Source of the DNA: Ganoderma boninense | Taxonomy: Eukaryota; Basidiomycota; Agaricomycetes; Polyporales; Polyporaceae | Assembly (NCBI GenBank): GCA_002900995.3 | Contig: PJEW03000013.1 | Coordinates: forward strand, 707,395 to 771,394 | Reading direction: 5' to 3' | Length of the DNA: 64,000 nucleotides | Shown: one piece after another, positions 23,719-34,243 of the stretch | Numbering within the stretch: the first letter of the stretch is position 1 | Layout: each line of letters begins with the position of its first letter | Program-made: the position numbers and the translations under genes | Notes under the pieces: model-generated | What the model was told of the DNA's origin: nothing | What the model saw: the letters and a program-made list of their open reading frames with translations, nothing else | The model's database searches: none

Positions 23719-26635
23719 TCACAACCCGACCAATTTCCGAAGTCTCTTGACAAAATGAACGTCGTCCAGGTCGCGCAATTCCTTCAGTGAAAGACGGTCA
23801 AGCTTGTTGTAAGCCTCCGGATGCGAATCTCGTCTGCGACGCCGGGGAGTCCATGGTTTCAGCTAAATCACAGGCTACATGAAAACTACTCACAAATGAT
23901 CAATTGTTCCTGGTACGGAACGGAGTCTGTTGCCTAGCGAACATCGGTCTGGAAAGGGACAAGCAACACGGCATTGAGGACCTTCAGGCAGCTTCGCCTT
24001 CTTCTTTGCGCGTTTCACCTGATTGGCACTCAAATGCGGTGGTCGCTTGCGGTTGGAAGGTGTGCTGCTCGTGCTTGGAGAGCTGGTAGCCTGTAGATCG
24101 ACTACTCAGTATGTAAAAATCCAAACAAAGCGTGGCAGTGGACCCTGACAACATTCGCAGACGACTCAGGCTGGATCGAGCCTATGACAGGTTGCGTGAA
24201 TATCGTTCCCAGGCTTGAGAGTTCCGGTGCATCTGCATCGGCTGTGTACGATCTCAGCCTAAACCAGTCAAGTCAGACGAGGCAGCATGCACTCACGCTT
24301 CACCTGGCCCTTCTCAAACGCGCACATCGCCATCCAGCCAAACCAGACCAAGGTCTGAAGTTGTAGTATATCCTCTCCCGATCCCGATGTAATCCGATGT
24401 AGGCGCAAACTTGACGTGAGGTTGATAGTTCTACCTAGGTTCTGTGGGGAGACGAAGTCGCATGCCGCCTTGATCGAGTGCGCCAAATTTCGGACCTACT
24501 TACGCGTATTTCAGACTGTTCTCGCATCACGTTCTGCAAATTAAAGGCTTACCTGGTGGGGACATCCAGCGGGAATGAACACAATATCACCGTAATATTG
24601 ATAGATGGTCCACGGAGACACTCCGTATCTCTCTCGCAAGCGTGCGAGCATGACACGGGAGAGGTAGTAACGTTGTTGATGGATAGGATCGTCGTCGTTG
24701 GACAACGAAAACTCCTCCCGAAGGAAGGAGCGCAAGTTGTCGGCGCAGTCCGCGGGAAAAATTTGCCACTCAGCTCCCGGTCGCCTAGACGTTAAGTCTT
24801 CAGACCACATCATGATATTAATTGCGCAGGTCACGTCGAGATGCAGCTTCGTTGTGCCATTGGTGTCTTCCTTGGCTCCCATGGCGATATACAGCTTTGG
24901 ACCTGATAAAAGGAAGCTTAGCAGCTTGGTGAAGGAGAAGCCAATTTCGATACCGTACCAAGATCAGGCGGCACAGCACCTTCAGGAAAGTGGGCGGCGA
25001 GGTTGAAAATGCCACTTTTGCAAACTAGATCAGCGCACTCCATCGGTACACTCAAGAAGGAAGCCAGAGTTCAGTGCGCCGAAGGTCGTCTTGAAGTCTG
25101 TCTTAGGGGGCCAGTCCTGGGCCGAAAGCGCACGATCAGCTACTGTGGAAAATACATACAAGATGTAACCCTACCTTCAACTTGAGTACGGCTTGCTGGT
25201 CAAATCCCTTGAGCAGTAGCGCAAAAAAATCGCGGGCTGCCATACGCGGCTCTTCTTTATCAGTTTCGCAATTGATTGGAGTAACCCAAAGCTTCCCGTG
25301 GTGCTCGATGAAATAACCTGGATCCCAATGACCTCGGAAGTTCTCTTGTGCTCCCGTAATGACCACTGGAATACCGGCCACCCATAAGCGCAGGAATTGA
25401 TTTCGCGTTAAACACCTCGCAGGGTACACTGGCAAGGGCTGCGGTGAATACGCGTGCTCCGTTGTAGCGCCATCCGGTATCCGTTGACTGATGGGAGAAG
25501 GCAGAGGCTGGTCGCTATGGGAGACGATGAGGTAACTGAAAATGAGGTATGATATGTGTAAACGTACTGTAAAAGAGGTACAGTCGTTGCCTCGATTGCT
25601 GAGGCCATTTTGTCGATGTGTGATCGGACTACTTCTGGAGGTATCCTGACGCACGGTCGCATTGTCTTGAGCGAGTGAGCATGATCGCCCGTTGGACATT
25701 GGGCAAATTGAACCAACTGGACAATCGTGCAGAACATTCAGTACTATACATACTGCGGATGCAAGCACGTACATTGTGGTGAAGATCATGACCGGACGTC
25801 AGCGCTTCCGCACATGAGTGGCACACATCGAGCCCACTGGGGCAAAAGCAGGCCCCGCAGAAAAGCTCGGAGGCGCATACATCTGGAGGCGTGTTAGGGA
25901 TGACATATCGTGAGCCGGCTGAGGCTTACCGCACAAAGACCGATACTGAATTTCATGTTTCAGGAACACAGCTCCTTCTAGCTCCATATGGACAAGTTCT
26001 TGACGCATCATAGGAAGTAAAAACTTCGCACAAGTACCCTAGAGAGGGCAGCTAAACCAAGACAGACCGGTAGATAAAGAAGCCTACTTTGATGAAAGCA
26101 ATCGTGTCCAAATCTAGTCGTCGGTCGTATACGTGAGGAAAATGGAGCGATGTGCTGGTGCTTTGCGGCTGGCTGAGTAAAACACTGTCTGCCACAGGTG
26201 ATGACTTGTCAATCACGCCGGCCCGTGTATGACGGAAACGCTATTGAGGATTACTACCTAGCGTCTTAGGCTTCTTGCGCCTACTTGATCCCGCTGACCG
26301 TTCACTAGGCTGGGTACCTCCAGCATCGCCCGCAGCCTGATTGTGTGTCATCTTGAAGTCTCCACGAAATCCAACGGCAAGGATCGACTTGTCCGGTGCC
26401 AATTGCACGGTACGGAAGCCTGTAGAGAAGCAATGCGTCGATTGATCCTAATAATTTGAGATTTCTACTTACCTTTGAATCGGCAGTTTACCTTCCCAGC
26501 GGCGAGGCGTCGGCCCCCACTCACCGCCGCCACGTCGTAACATGCGAGGCAATGGGGCAACGTGGCGAAAGGACTCTTTTGGCGACCGCGGCACGGATGC
26601 TCCTGTAGTACCAGTCCATCTACACTGAGAGCCAT
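23719..26635 (-). CDS. KDM3/JHDM2-like JmjC-domain protein, 13 exons, one apparent frameshift
   Basis: Predicted Fe(II)/2-oxoglutarate oxygenase of the JmjC histone demethylase type (KDM3 acts on H3K9me1/2 in the nucleus). My minus-strand exons are 26635-26473, 26419-26258, 26188-26088, 26038-25930, 25882-25773, 25716-25568, 25487-25175, 25116-24959, 24902-24553, 24495-24297, 24241-24150, 24090-23894 and 23833-23719, about 738 aa. All introns are GT..AG, 47-80 nt, and phases match except in exon 8. A Cys-rich zinc-binding segment (CDVCASELFCGACF, VCHSCAEAL) precedes the JmjC fold. The N-terminal JmjC strand is FLRLWVAGIPVVITG. Iron ligands are visible in KLHLDVT (HxD) and FIPAGCPHQV (distal His). 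The tail is basic (KRAKKKAKL). Exon 8 is one base too long (near 25050-25065), which shifts the frame between TDFKTTFGALN and SVPMECADLV. This is either a mutation or an assembly error. DNA element 2 begins 53 bp upstream of the start codon. Confidence 0.8.
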
Positions 26636-26688
26636 GGCCTTGCTTCAACTAACGTGTTCTTCAGTCCACAGACGAAGTTGAACAAGTT

Positions 26689-28045
26689 CATCAGGAAAAA
26701 CCCCAAACGCTATTAAGCCATATTTACCAATAATTCGAGCGATTAGAGCGTTAGTCTAATTCGCTTAGTCCCCAGCTAATAAGTTCATGATAGAGCCATT
26801 AGCACACGTTATTTCGGAAGTAGCTTGGGACTCGGGAGAACCAGCACAGGGCCATAATTTCGAGGTATGCGAGCAGAACAACATTATCATTGCTACTCAA
26901 CTATCGCATACACAATACAGCTACCAGCAACAATATTTACACGGGGTATACGCAATGGCAGCGAGAACGAGGAACAGCGGTCACCAAGGAATTTGCTTAA
27001 AGCTTACCCGCCTGCCCGTCAATGTAGTACGCTCCATGCTCGCGCTGGCAAGTTTGTTGCAATTACCATGGCTAACCCGTCGTTGTACGAACGACCCACT
27101 ATGCGCCGATGGATGATGTGCTCCCGGAGCGCCTCGTGCCTCAAGCTCATGTTGAAGGCCTTGCAGACAGCACGGACCGTCTACGCCATTATGAAGATTA
27201 TGCAAGACAGCGTGCATCTGTGCCTCAAGGTTCGGAAGCACGGTGCCGCACATCGGGGACCGAGGAACGCGATCGCCCATACGGATGAGGCCAAAAGAGT
27301 TACTCACCGGGGGATACATGCTGGATGTTGGATTACAAGGTGCCCAGGGAGAGGGGAATCGGGAGGGAGGAGCCCGGGTTGGCGCACAAGACAGATATCA
27401 GGAGGTCGGAGCCAGGACAGAGGTCGTATACAACCAAATGAGGACTCACCAATACCATCGAACGCTCGTATGAAGCTCCTATCAAGCTACTAGTACCGTG
27501 ATGGCCCAATTCTGCTCCCACGAGTTTGGCCTGAAGTAATGAAAATTTTCGACGAAAGGAATGCATACCTGAATGGCTGTCCAACGGCGACAATGTTCCG
27601 CTGTAGCATTATCAGCGGTGTAGCCACTACTAGCCGTCGGGGTTGTGCGCAAAATTGTCCAGAGAGCAGAGGTCGGAAGAGAAGCGTCAGAAACTGCCGG
27701 CCGTCGTCGTCGTCGTCACAAGTCAAGTAGTCAAGTTAGACGCCAAATGGCGCTTGCGCGCTATTTGGCAGCGGATGCAGTGAGCGCTTAACGTCCCCTC
27801 CCTTCCGTCGCCAAGTCAGTTGAGAGGCGCGCACCTGATTTCCGTCTCAAATCATGTCTCGGATGTTGAACACCACCCTTCAGCAACTCGAAATAGTCTC
27901 CATATTTTCAAAACAGCGTTTATAACCCATTTCAGTACTATACTGGCACATACAATGCTCAATGTTCGATTAGGACTCCCATAGGGTGCGTTATGGACAT
28001 TATCGCTAACTTATTGCTAATTCGCATTTGGGGGTTTCCCTGATG
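26689..28045. mobile_element. DNA element 2 with CATCAGG ends (1357 bp)
   Basis: The left end reads CATCAGGAAAAACCCCAAAC. The reverse complement of the right end reads CATCAGGGAAACCCCCAAAT. The same dinucleotide TT flanks both ends (26687-26688, 28046-28047). Both subterminal regions are rich in short GCTAA/TTAGCG-type motifs. Minus-strand frames inside (about 27726-27490, 27593-27333, 27319-26981) look weakly protein-like, but no transposase motif is recognisable. It belongs with elements 1 and 3 by its ends. It sits in the probable promoter of the JmjC gene. Confidence 0.5.
27742..27769. repeat. Hairpin, 12 bp stem, TTGC loop
   Basis: GCCAAATGGCGC and GCGCTATTTGGC pair over 12 positions with a single mismatch around a four-base loop. 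It lies inside DNA element 2. Its role is unknown; it could be a structural end of a smaller nested element. Confidence 0.6.
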
Positions 28046-28352
28046 TTGAAGGCCACAAACCTTAGTGATCGCCTAGGTCGACGTTCAAGCTCAACCTGAG
28101 CTTCACCCTTCCAGTGTTGCCGGCCCGCACTCGATGGCGACATCCGGGCCTTCCGGCGCTCAGCTCTCAGGCGGGCGTCCCCGGCCGTCTCCCCCAGTCC
28201 GGGCCTCCTCAGCCGTTGGCCCTCGAGCTCAAGCCTGCTCAAGCACTTCCTCCCCTTCGACGCACTTCGACATCACACCCTCCCTAGCAACTCTATCCGC
28301 CTTGTCTTTCTGCTATATACACCGTGTTTTCTCACAGAGCAATACACGCATT
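28046..28352. other. Short spacer between DNA elements 2 and 3
   Basis: About 307 bp containing one Pro/Ser-rich plus-strand frame and a CT-rich tract. No gene can be supported. Confidence 0.4.
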
Positions 28353-28696
28353 CATCAGTAAAATAGTTCCCAGCCCATAGTTGTTAATGACGTAGCTATA
28401 GACCATTGTAGTCTCGGGAGCACACTGTAGCATAGATATTTGCACTAGTAGCCACTGTAGCGCTCTGTAGCAGCCTTGTATACAGTGTTGTACACTGTTG
28501 TTGGCTGTTGAATATATTAAATCTTTGTAGACCCGCAGAGCGAGTACCAATAACAATGGTGCCAATATAGTGCTAAGTAAAAACACCCTCCCGAAGCCTT
28601 ATATTTGACAAATGTTTGATCTTATGTTGTGTAATTGACTTTTCTTATATCTTGGTTAATCAAAGACTAAATCTCATTATAACACTAAGTACACTT

Positions 28697-28701
28697 CATA
28701 C
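28697..28701 (+). repeat. Target-site duplication CATAC, left copy
   Basis: CATAC immediately precedes the 5' LTR and recurs immediately after the 3' LTR at 34012-34016. A 5 bp duplication is what Ty1/copia integrases produce. Confidence 0.9.
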
Positions 28702-29102
28702 TGTTGGAGGTTTGAGGGGCTCGGGGCTGCACGGAGGCAAGCCTCGCGTGACCCGCTTGGTCATGGCAAGGGCGGGGGGAGGTCGGAAGGGCGCGTCAGA
28801 GATTGCGACGCATGGGGCGCGACGGCGGGATCCCGTCGCGCCATGGTTTGCTTATCTTCTCGTTAGAATCCGTATCGCGTTTGTCCGTACGTCACGTCCG
28901 TTACGTTGACATTCTGTTTGTATTTAGGTTTCCGAGCCTGTGTCCGCTCACCTCAGTCCCGCGTACCGGTACTGAGGTGAGCACCCCATTGCTAAACTTA
29001 TCGAGGACCGTCGTAGCTAATGTATATTGTAGTGCATTCATCTATAGGTACATTAGCAATATACCTAGTCCTGCGTACCGGTACTGAGTGCATTCATCTA
29101 TA
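28702..29102 (+). repeat. 5' LTR of the copia element
   Basis: 401 bp, beginning TGTTGGAGG and ending CATCTATA. The end is TG..TA rather than the common TG..CA. Internally it has two copies of a CGTACCGGTACTGAG block around the palindrome GTACCGGTAC and two copies of GCATTCATCTATA, near its 3' part. It should contain the promoter and the polyadenylation signals. Confidence 0.95.
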
Positions 29103-29118
29103 GGTTATGAGCCCTGCC
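29103..29118 (+). promoter_or_regulatory. Primer-binding site, complementary to the anticodon arm of initiator tRNA-Met
   Basis: Directly after the 5' LTR the sequence is GGTTATGAGCCCTGCC. Its reverse complement, GGCAGGGCTCATAACC, has the form of the anticodon stem-loop of eukaryotic initiator tRNA-Met (CAT anticodon within GGGCTCATAACCC). Drosophila copia and yeast Ty5 are known to prime from this internal region, using a cleaved half tRNA, rather than from the CCA end. The match here is by recall of the conserved tRNA. It should be compared with the organism's own gene. Confidence 0.75.
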
Positions 29119-29184
29119 TTCTAGGCGGACTCCCTGTGAACAAAGAAGCTCGAACGCGCACCTTATCACCTTCCTAATCCCACA

Positions 29185-32100
29185 ATGGCATCTGTGAAAC
29201 TCGGCGACGATTTTGTCCGGGTCCCGAAGCTTGACGTTGGCGGCACGAACTGGGTCCTATACAAGGAGCGGCTCGTGTGGGCGGCCGACGCGAAGGGGCT
29301 GGCTGGGCATCTTGATGGTACGTCCGTCGAACCTGTTGCACTGCCTGGAATGGCGGGGACGGGTGTCACAGCTTCAGCGGGTGGCCAGGTCGCAGGTGCG
29401 ACTGCGGCCCCCGCAGCTGCTGAGGGAGAAGCAGACGCCGCTGCTGGTGCCGCCAGTGGTGGGAAGAAGGCTGCGGTCTCCGTTGGCGTCACTCCGGGTC
29501 CTGGCACGGTGCCGGATCCCGCACAGGCCACGTACCTGGCCGATCTAGCTACCTGGAAGAAGGGGGAAGCCATCGTCAAGCAGCTCGTTGCGAGCACGAT
29601 CCCCGACTCACTCTTCATGAAGGTCCGTGCGAAAGGGACTGCGCACGCGATCTGGATGGCGCTCGCCTCGGAGTTCGAGAAGTGTTCCCGTATGATCTCG
29701 CTCGATCTGCGCCGACGGCTCCAGGAGCAGCGCTGTGGGGACAAAGCGGACGTCAGGAACCATTTTGCAAAACTGAGGACCATGTACGAGGACCTAGCCG
29801 CGATGGGACACACCCCCGAGGACGACGACTTCTACGCCATCATCCTCGGCTCGATGCCAACTTCCTACGAGTCATTCATCTCCTCTCTCACCGCTACGTC
29901 GACCGTGACCGGGACCGTCTTGTCCCCGGAGCAGTTGATGGGCGCCCTCACCGACGAGTTCGACCGCCGTGCCCTGCGCGCCAAGTCTAGCGGGCGCTCG
30001 GGCGGCGGAGGCGACGCTAGTGATGCGGCATTGTCAGCGAACGACAAGGGGAAGGGGAAGGGGAAGGGGAAGAAGAACGTCAAATGTTACAACTGTGAGA
30101 AGCTCGGGCACTACAAGTCAGAGTGCTGGGCGCCCGGTGGTGGGAAGGAGGGCCAGGGTCCGAAGGACAAGCCCAAGCCGAAGGAGAAGGGCGCAGCTGC
30201 GTCTGAGAAGGAGAAGGACGAGGCGTGGTTCGTTCACACCGCGTCCGACGATGAAACCGACTCCATTCCCGATCTCCAAACCGTCTCCGACTCGTCGTCG
30301 GAGGGCGGTGACTCCATTCCTGATCTCCAAACCGTGTCAGACTCCATCTCGGAGCCCGACGAAGATACCGCGTCCGTCACAGGTGACTGGGACCCGGCTG
30401 AGGCAGTCGACGAGGAACCCGCCGACTTCACGAGCCACCTCGGCGCGATGCTCGCACACGAACCCCCTGCCAAGGATGAGGTCATCCTGTTCGACTCTGG
30501 CGCGACACGCCACATGTCGCCGCACCTCCACCGCTTCATCAACTACCAAGCTATCCCCCCAAAGACTATCCACGCCGCCGATAACCACACGTTCCGTGGT
30601 GTCGGGCGCGGTGACATGTACATCACCGTGCCAAACGGCGAGTCTACGAAGCGGATCCTCCTCCGTGATGTCTTACACGCGCCTGCAATGGGCGTGACTC
30701 TCATATCGATCGGGCGCATCACAGCCGCTGGCTCGAACGTATCCTTTCGGAGCGACGGGTGCAAGATCTTCAACCCAGATGGAGACCTCGTCGCAACCAT
30801 CCCATTCGTGAAGGGACTCTATCGGGCCACCATGCCTGCTGACGAGAGCGCGATGTCCACGGTTGAGGGGGAGAAACGGGCGGTCACGCTCGAAGAGCTG
30901 CACCGCATGTACGGTCACGCCGGATACGACACGATCCGCGCTATGGTTTCGAAGGGCCTCGTCGAGGGGATCACGCTGATCCCTGGCAGCCCTCCGCCCG
31001 TCTGTGACGCGTGCGAGAAGGCGAAGATGACGCGCAAGCCTATCGCGCGCGAGCGCGTCCGTCCTCGAGCGACCGAGGTTGGTGGCGAGCTGCATTCCGA
31101 CCTCTGGGGCCCCGCGCCATCCGAAACTCTGGGCCACCGCCGCTACAAGTCCATGTTCACGGACGATTTCAGCTGCTACACAATCTCTCATCTCCAGCGC
31201 ACAAAGGACGAGACATTTGACTCATACAAGAAGGTTGAGGCCTTCTATCGAACCCAGAAGGGGGCCTCAATCAAGTGCCTGCATACTCTCATCTCTCCGA
31301 GGCATTTAACGCGCACAGGGCACCAGCAAGCTCACGACACATTTGACTCATACAAGACGGTTGAGGCGCTTCTATCGAACCTTACAGAAGTGCGCTCGAC
31401 GGCCTCACGCCATCAAGTGCCTGCATGCACAGTCCGACGCGCACGAAGCTCGCGTGTACTGGCCGGATGTCCAGCCGACGCGCACGGTCACTGGCCTGGC
31501 CGCGGCACGGTCACGGTCGAGCGCAGTGTACACTTCAACGCGGCGGATGCCGACGTCGAGGTCCCGCTCGAGGGGGAGGATGGACCAGGGGAAGACGGAG
31601 AGGGGGAGGATGGCAGCAAGAATGTCAGTACTCACCAGTCCGAGGGCGAGCGCGCCCCGACGCCGTCATCATCCACCACAAACCCCATCATGAACCCGTC
31701 TCCTCCCGAGCTCCCTGCAGACCAGACCCCCACTGCTGTCCCTTCCCCCAACCAGTCCCAGCCTTCTGTTGACCCAGGAGAACGGCTTGAGGCCGTGAAC
31801 GAGCGACCGCGGCACGTCCGAAAGGAGTCGGAATACGTGCGCCGGCTGAGGAGCGGAGAGGGAAGTGCGAACGGCCGAGCGGGTGGGAGGGTGTTGCCGA
31901 GAGGGATGCAGGAAGGATCGAAGCCCCAGATGAGTGTGGAGGAGGTAGAGGACGAGGAAGGGTACGTGATGATCTCGAAGGAGGAGCGCGAGGAGTGGGA
32001 GATGGTTGAGCTGGCGTTGGCGGCTGCTTCGGGAGAAGCCGAGTGCCTCGAGCCGACGTACGCTGAGGCCAAGAAGCGCCCGGACTGGCCCAAGTGGAAG

Positions 32101-33603
32101 GCGGCCATTCAGGCCGAACTCGACTCTCTCCTTGGGAACGACACCTGGCACATCGTCGAGCGGCCAGCCTCTGGCAACGTCGTGGACAGCAAATGGGTCC
32201 TTCGCATCAAGAAGACTGCAGCCGGCGAGGTCGACAAGTACAAGGCTCGACTTGTCGCACGGGGCTTCACCCAGATCCATGGTACGGACTATTTCGAAAC
32301 GTACGCCCCCGTCGCCAAGCTCTCTTCCTTTCGCCTCTTCCTCTCGATCGCCGCTCGCAACGGCTGGGTGGCCGACTGCTTCGACTTCAACAATGCTTAC
32401 CTCAACTCCACCCTCGACGAGGACGTCTACATGGAGCAGCCGCCAGACCACGAGGCCGCCGACCACCGCAAGTACGTCCTCAAGCTCGACAAAGCTTTGT
32501 ACGGGCTGAAGCAGGGCAGGCGTAAATGGTACGAGACCCTTTGCGCCGCACTTGCTGACTTGGGTTTCAAGCGCGCTGAGGCCGACTGGGGCGTCTTCCA
32601 CAAGCACGACGAGCACGACCTCATCATCCTCATTATCCACGTCGATGACTGTCTTATTACAGGCACCTCCCAGGCCGCCGTCAACGCATACAAGCAGCGC
32701 ATCAGTAAGAAGTACAAGCTCACTGACCTCGGCCCTGTCAGCTGGCTCCTCGGGATCAAGGTCACACGCGACCATGAGGCCCGTACCCTTGCCCTCTCTC
32801 AGCACTCATACATCGACGCAATCCTCACCCGGTTCAACTTCGACGACTTGAAGCCTGTCTCGACGCCGATGGACCCCCACTTCCAGCTCTCCAAGGCTCA
32901 ATGCCCCGAGAGCGTGGCCGACGTTGCGCGCATGAAGCGCGTCCCGTACCGCGAGGCGATCGGCGCCTTGATGTACGCCGCCACAGGCACCTGACCGGAC
33001 ATCGCCTTCGCCGTCTCGACACTTGCGCAATACTCGGAGAATCCGGGCTGGGTCCACTGGGAGGCCGTAAAGCGGGTGTTCCGCTATCTGTTGGGCACGA
33101 AGGGGCTGTCGCTGGTGTACGGGGGAGGGAGGAACGAGCTGGAGGGATTTGTGGATGCGGACGGGGCTTCGCAGGAGCACAGGCGGGCCATCACTGGGTA
33201 CGTGTTCCTTGTCGATGGTGGTGCTGTGTCCTGGGCGTCGAAGAAGCAAGAGCTGGTCACGCTCTCGACGGCGGAATCCGAGTACGTCGCTGCGACGCAT
33301 GCCGCGAAGGAGGCCTTGTGGCTGCGCCGTCTCATCGGCGAAATCTTCGGCCCCCTCTCGGACCCGACCACGCTCCACGGCGACAACAAGGCCGCCATCG
33401 CACTCACGAAGGACGGCTCGTACCACGCACGCACCAAGCACATAGACATTCAATACCATTTTATCCGCTATTCCATCGAGGCTGGCTCGATCTGACTCAT
33501 CTACTGCCCCACGGACGAGCAAACCGCCGACATCCTGACGAAGGCGCTTCCCTCGGTCAAGGTGAAGCACTTCGCCACTGCAATGGGTCTCGCTTCGGCT
33601 TGA
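29185..33603 (+). pseudogene. Copia Gag-Pol polyprotein with two nonsense codons and an integrase deletion
   Basis: One frame runs from ATG 29185 to TGA 33601-33603 but is interrupted by TGA at 32992-32994 and 33493-33495. Gag (about residues 1-290) precedes a zinc knuckle CYNCEKLGHYKSEC (about 300-315). Then come the protease motif FDSGATRH (about 435), a pre-integrase HHCC-like LHRMYGHAG with CDACEKAKMTRKP, and the first integrase Asp in LHSDLWGP. The rest of the integrase core, including the second Asp and the Glu, is missing. In its place is an imperfect duplication (31213-31280 and 31339-31425, sharing ACATTTGACTCATACAAG). RT follows (CFDFNNAYLN, HVDDCLITG), then RNase H (VDADGAS, TAESEYVA, HGDNKAA). 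Both internal TGA codons fall where Arg (CGA) is expected: GTxPDIAF and SIxLIYCPTD. Confidence 0.9.
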
Positions 33604-33610
33604 GGGGGAG
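33603..33610 (+). promoter_or_regulatory. Polypurine tract of the copia element
   Basis: AGGGGGAG lies immediately before the 3' LTR and overlaps the last base of the polyprotein stop codon. It is the expected primer for plus-strand DNA synthesis. Confidence 0.85.
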
Positions 33611-34011
33611 TGTTGGAGGTTTGAGGGGCTCGGGGCTGCACGGAGGCAAGCCTCGCGTGACCCGCTTGGTCATGGCAAGGGCGGGGGGAGGTCGGAAGGG
33701 CGCGTCAGAGATTGCGACGCATGGGGCGCGACGGCGGGATCCCGTCGCGCCATGGTTTGCTTATCTTCTCGTTAGAATCCGTATCGCGTTTGTCCGTACG
33801 TCACGTCCGTTACGTTGACATTCTGTTTGTATTTAGGTTTCCGAGCCTGTGTCCGCTCACCTCAGTCCCGCGTACCGGTACTGAGGTGAGCACCCCATTG
33901 CTAAACTTATCGAGGACCGTCGTAGCTAATGTATATTGTAGTGCATTCATCTATAGGTACATTAGCAATATACCTAGTCCCGCGTACCGGTACTGAGTGC
34001 ATTCATCTATA
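33611..34011 (+). repeat. 3' LTR of the copia element
   Basis: 401 bp, identical to the 5' LTR except C at 33981 where the 5' copy has T at 29072. The second copy of the CATAC target duplication follows at 34012-34016. Confidence 0.95.
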
Positions 34012-34171
34012 CATACAAAGACCACGAGGAAGAATATACTATGTTTCAATCCAATGGACAGAGAAGTGAGCTTTGGAGCCGTTGAGGTGCTCGACTGAAC
34101 TTGTGCTCCGAGAAGCTAAGTCCGAGCTAGGGCTTAGTGTATATAAGCAATAAATTATGTGCGCATAACAA

Positions 34172-34243
34172 GTCAACTTAGTGCAGTCGGGTTCAGCGCT
34201 GCACTCTGAGTTGGGGGTTGCAGGTTCGAGCCCTGGCCAGCGC
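34172..34243 (+). pseudogene. tRNA-like sequence with A and B boxes
   Basis: TAGTGCAGTCGG (34179-34190) fits the pol III A-box consensus and GGTTCGAGCCC (34223-34233) fits the B box. They are 44 nt apart, exactly as in a tRNA. The D stem and T stem can form, but the anticodon stem does not pair and the 5' acceptor strand does not match the 3' CCAGCGC. It is a tRNA pseudogene or the head of a SINE. It lies in the right half of DNA element 3. Confidence 0.5.

Larger units (their letters stand above)
28702..34011 (+). mobile_element. Ty1/copia LTR retrotransposon, complete ends, defective interior (5310 bp)
   Basis: Two direct 401 bp LTRs (28702-29102, 33611-34011) enclose a primer site, a Gag-Pol frame in copia order (Gag, protease, integrase, RT, RNase H) and a polypurine tract. 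A 5 bp target duplication (CATAC) flanks it. The LTRs differ at one position in 401 (T at 29072, C at 33981, a CpG site), so insertion was recent. The coding region has two in-frame TGA codons and has lost most of the integrase core. The element is therefore not autonomous as it stands. It lies inside DNA element 3. Confidence 0.95.

Noticed and set aside
29166..32805. Long minus-strand frames opposite the copia polyprotein
   Set aside because: They are shadows of a GC-rich coding strand; no domain is readable on the minus strand.
28702..34011. Open frames within both copia LTRs on the plus strand
   Set aside because: They are duplicated simply because the LTRs are duplicated and they lack protein character.
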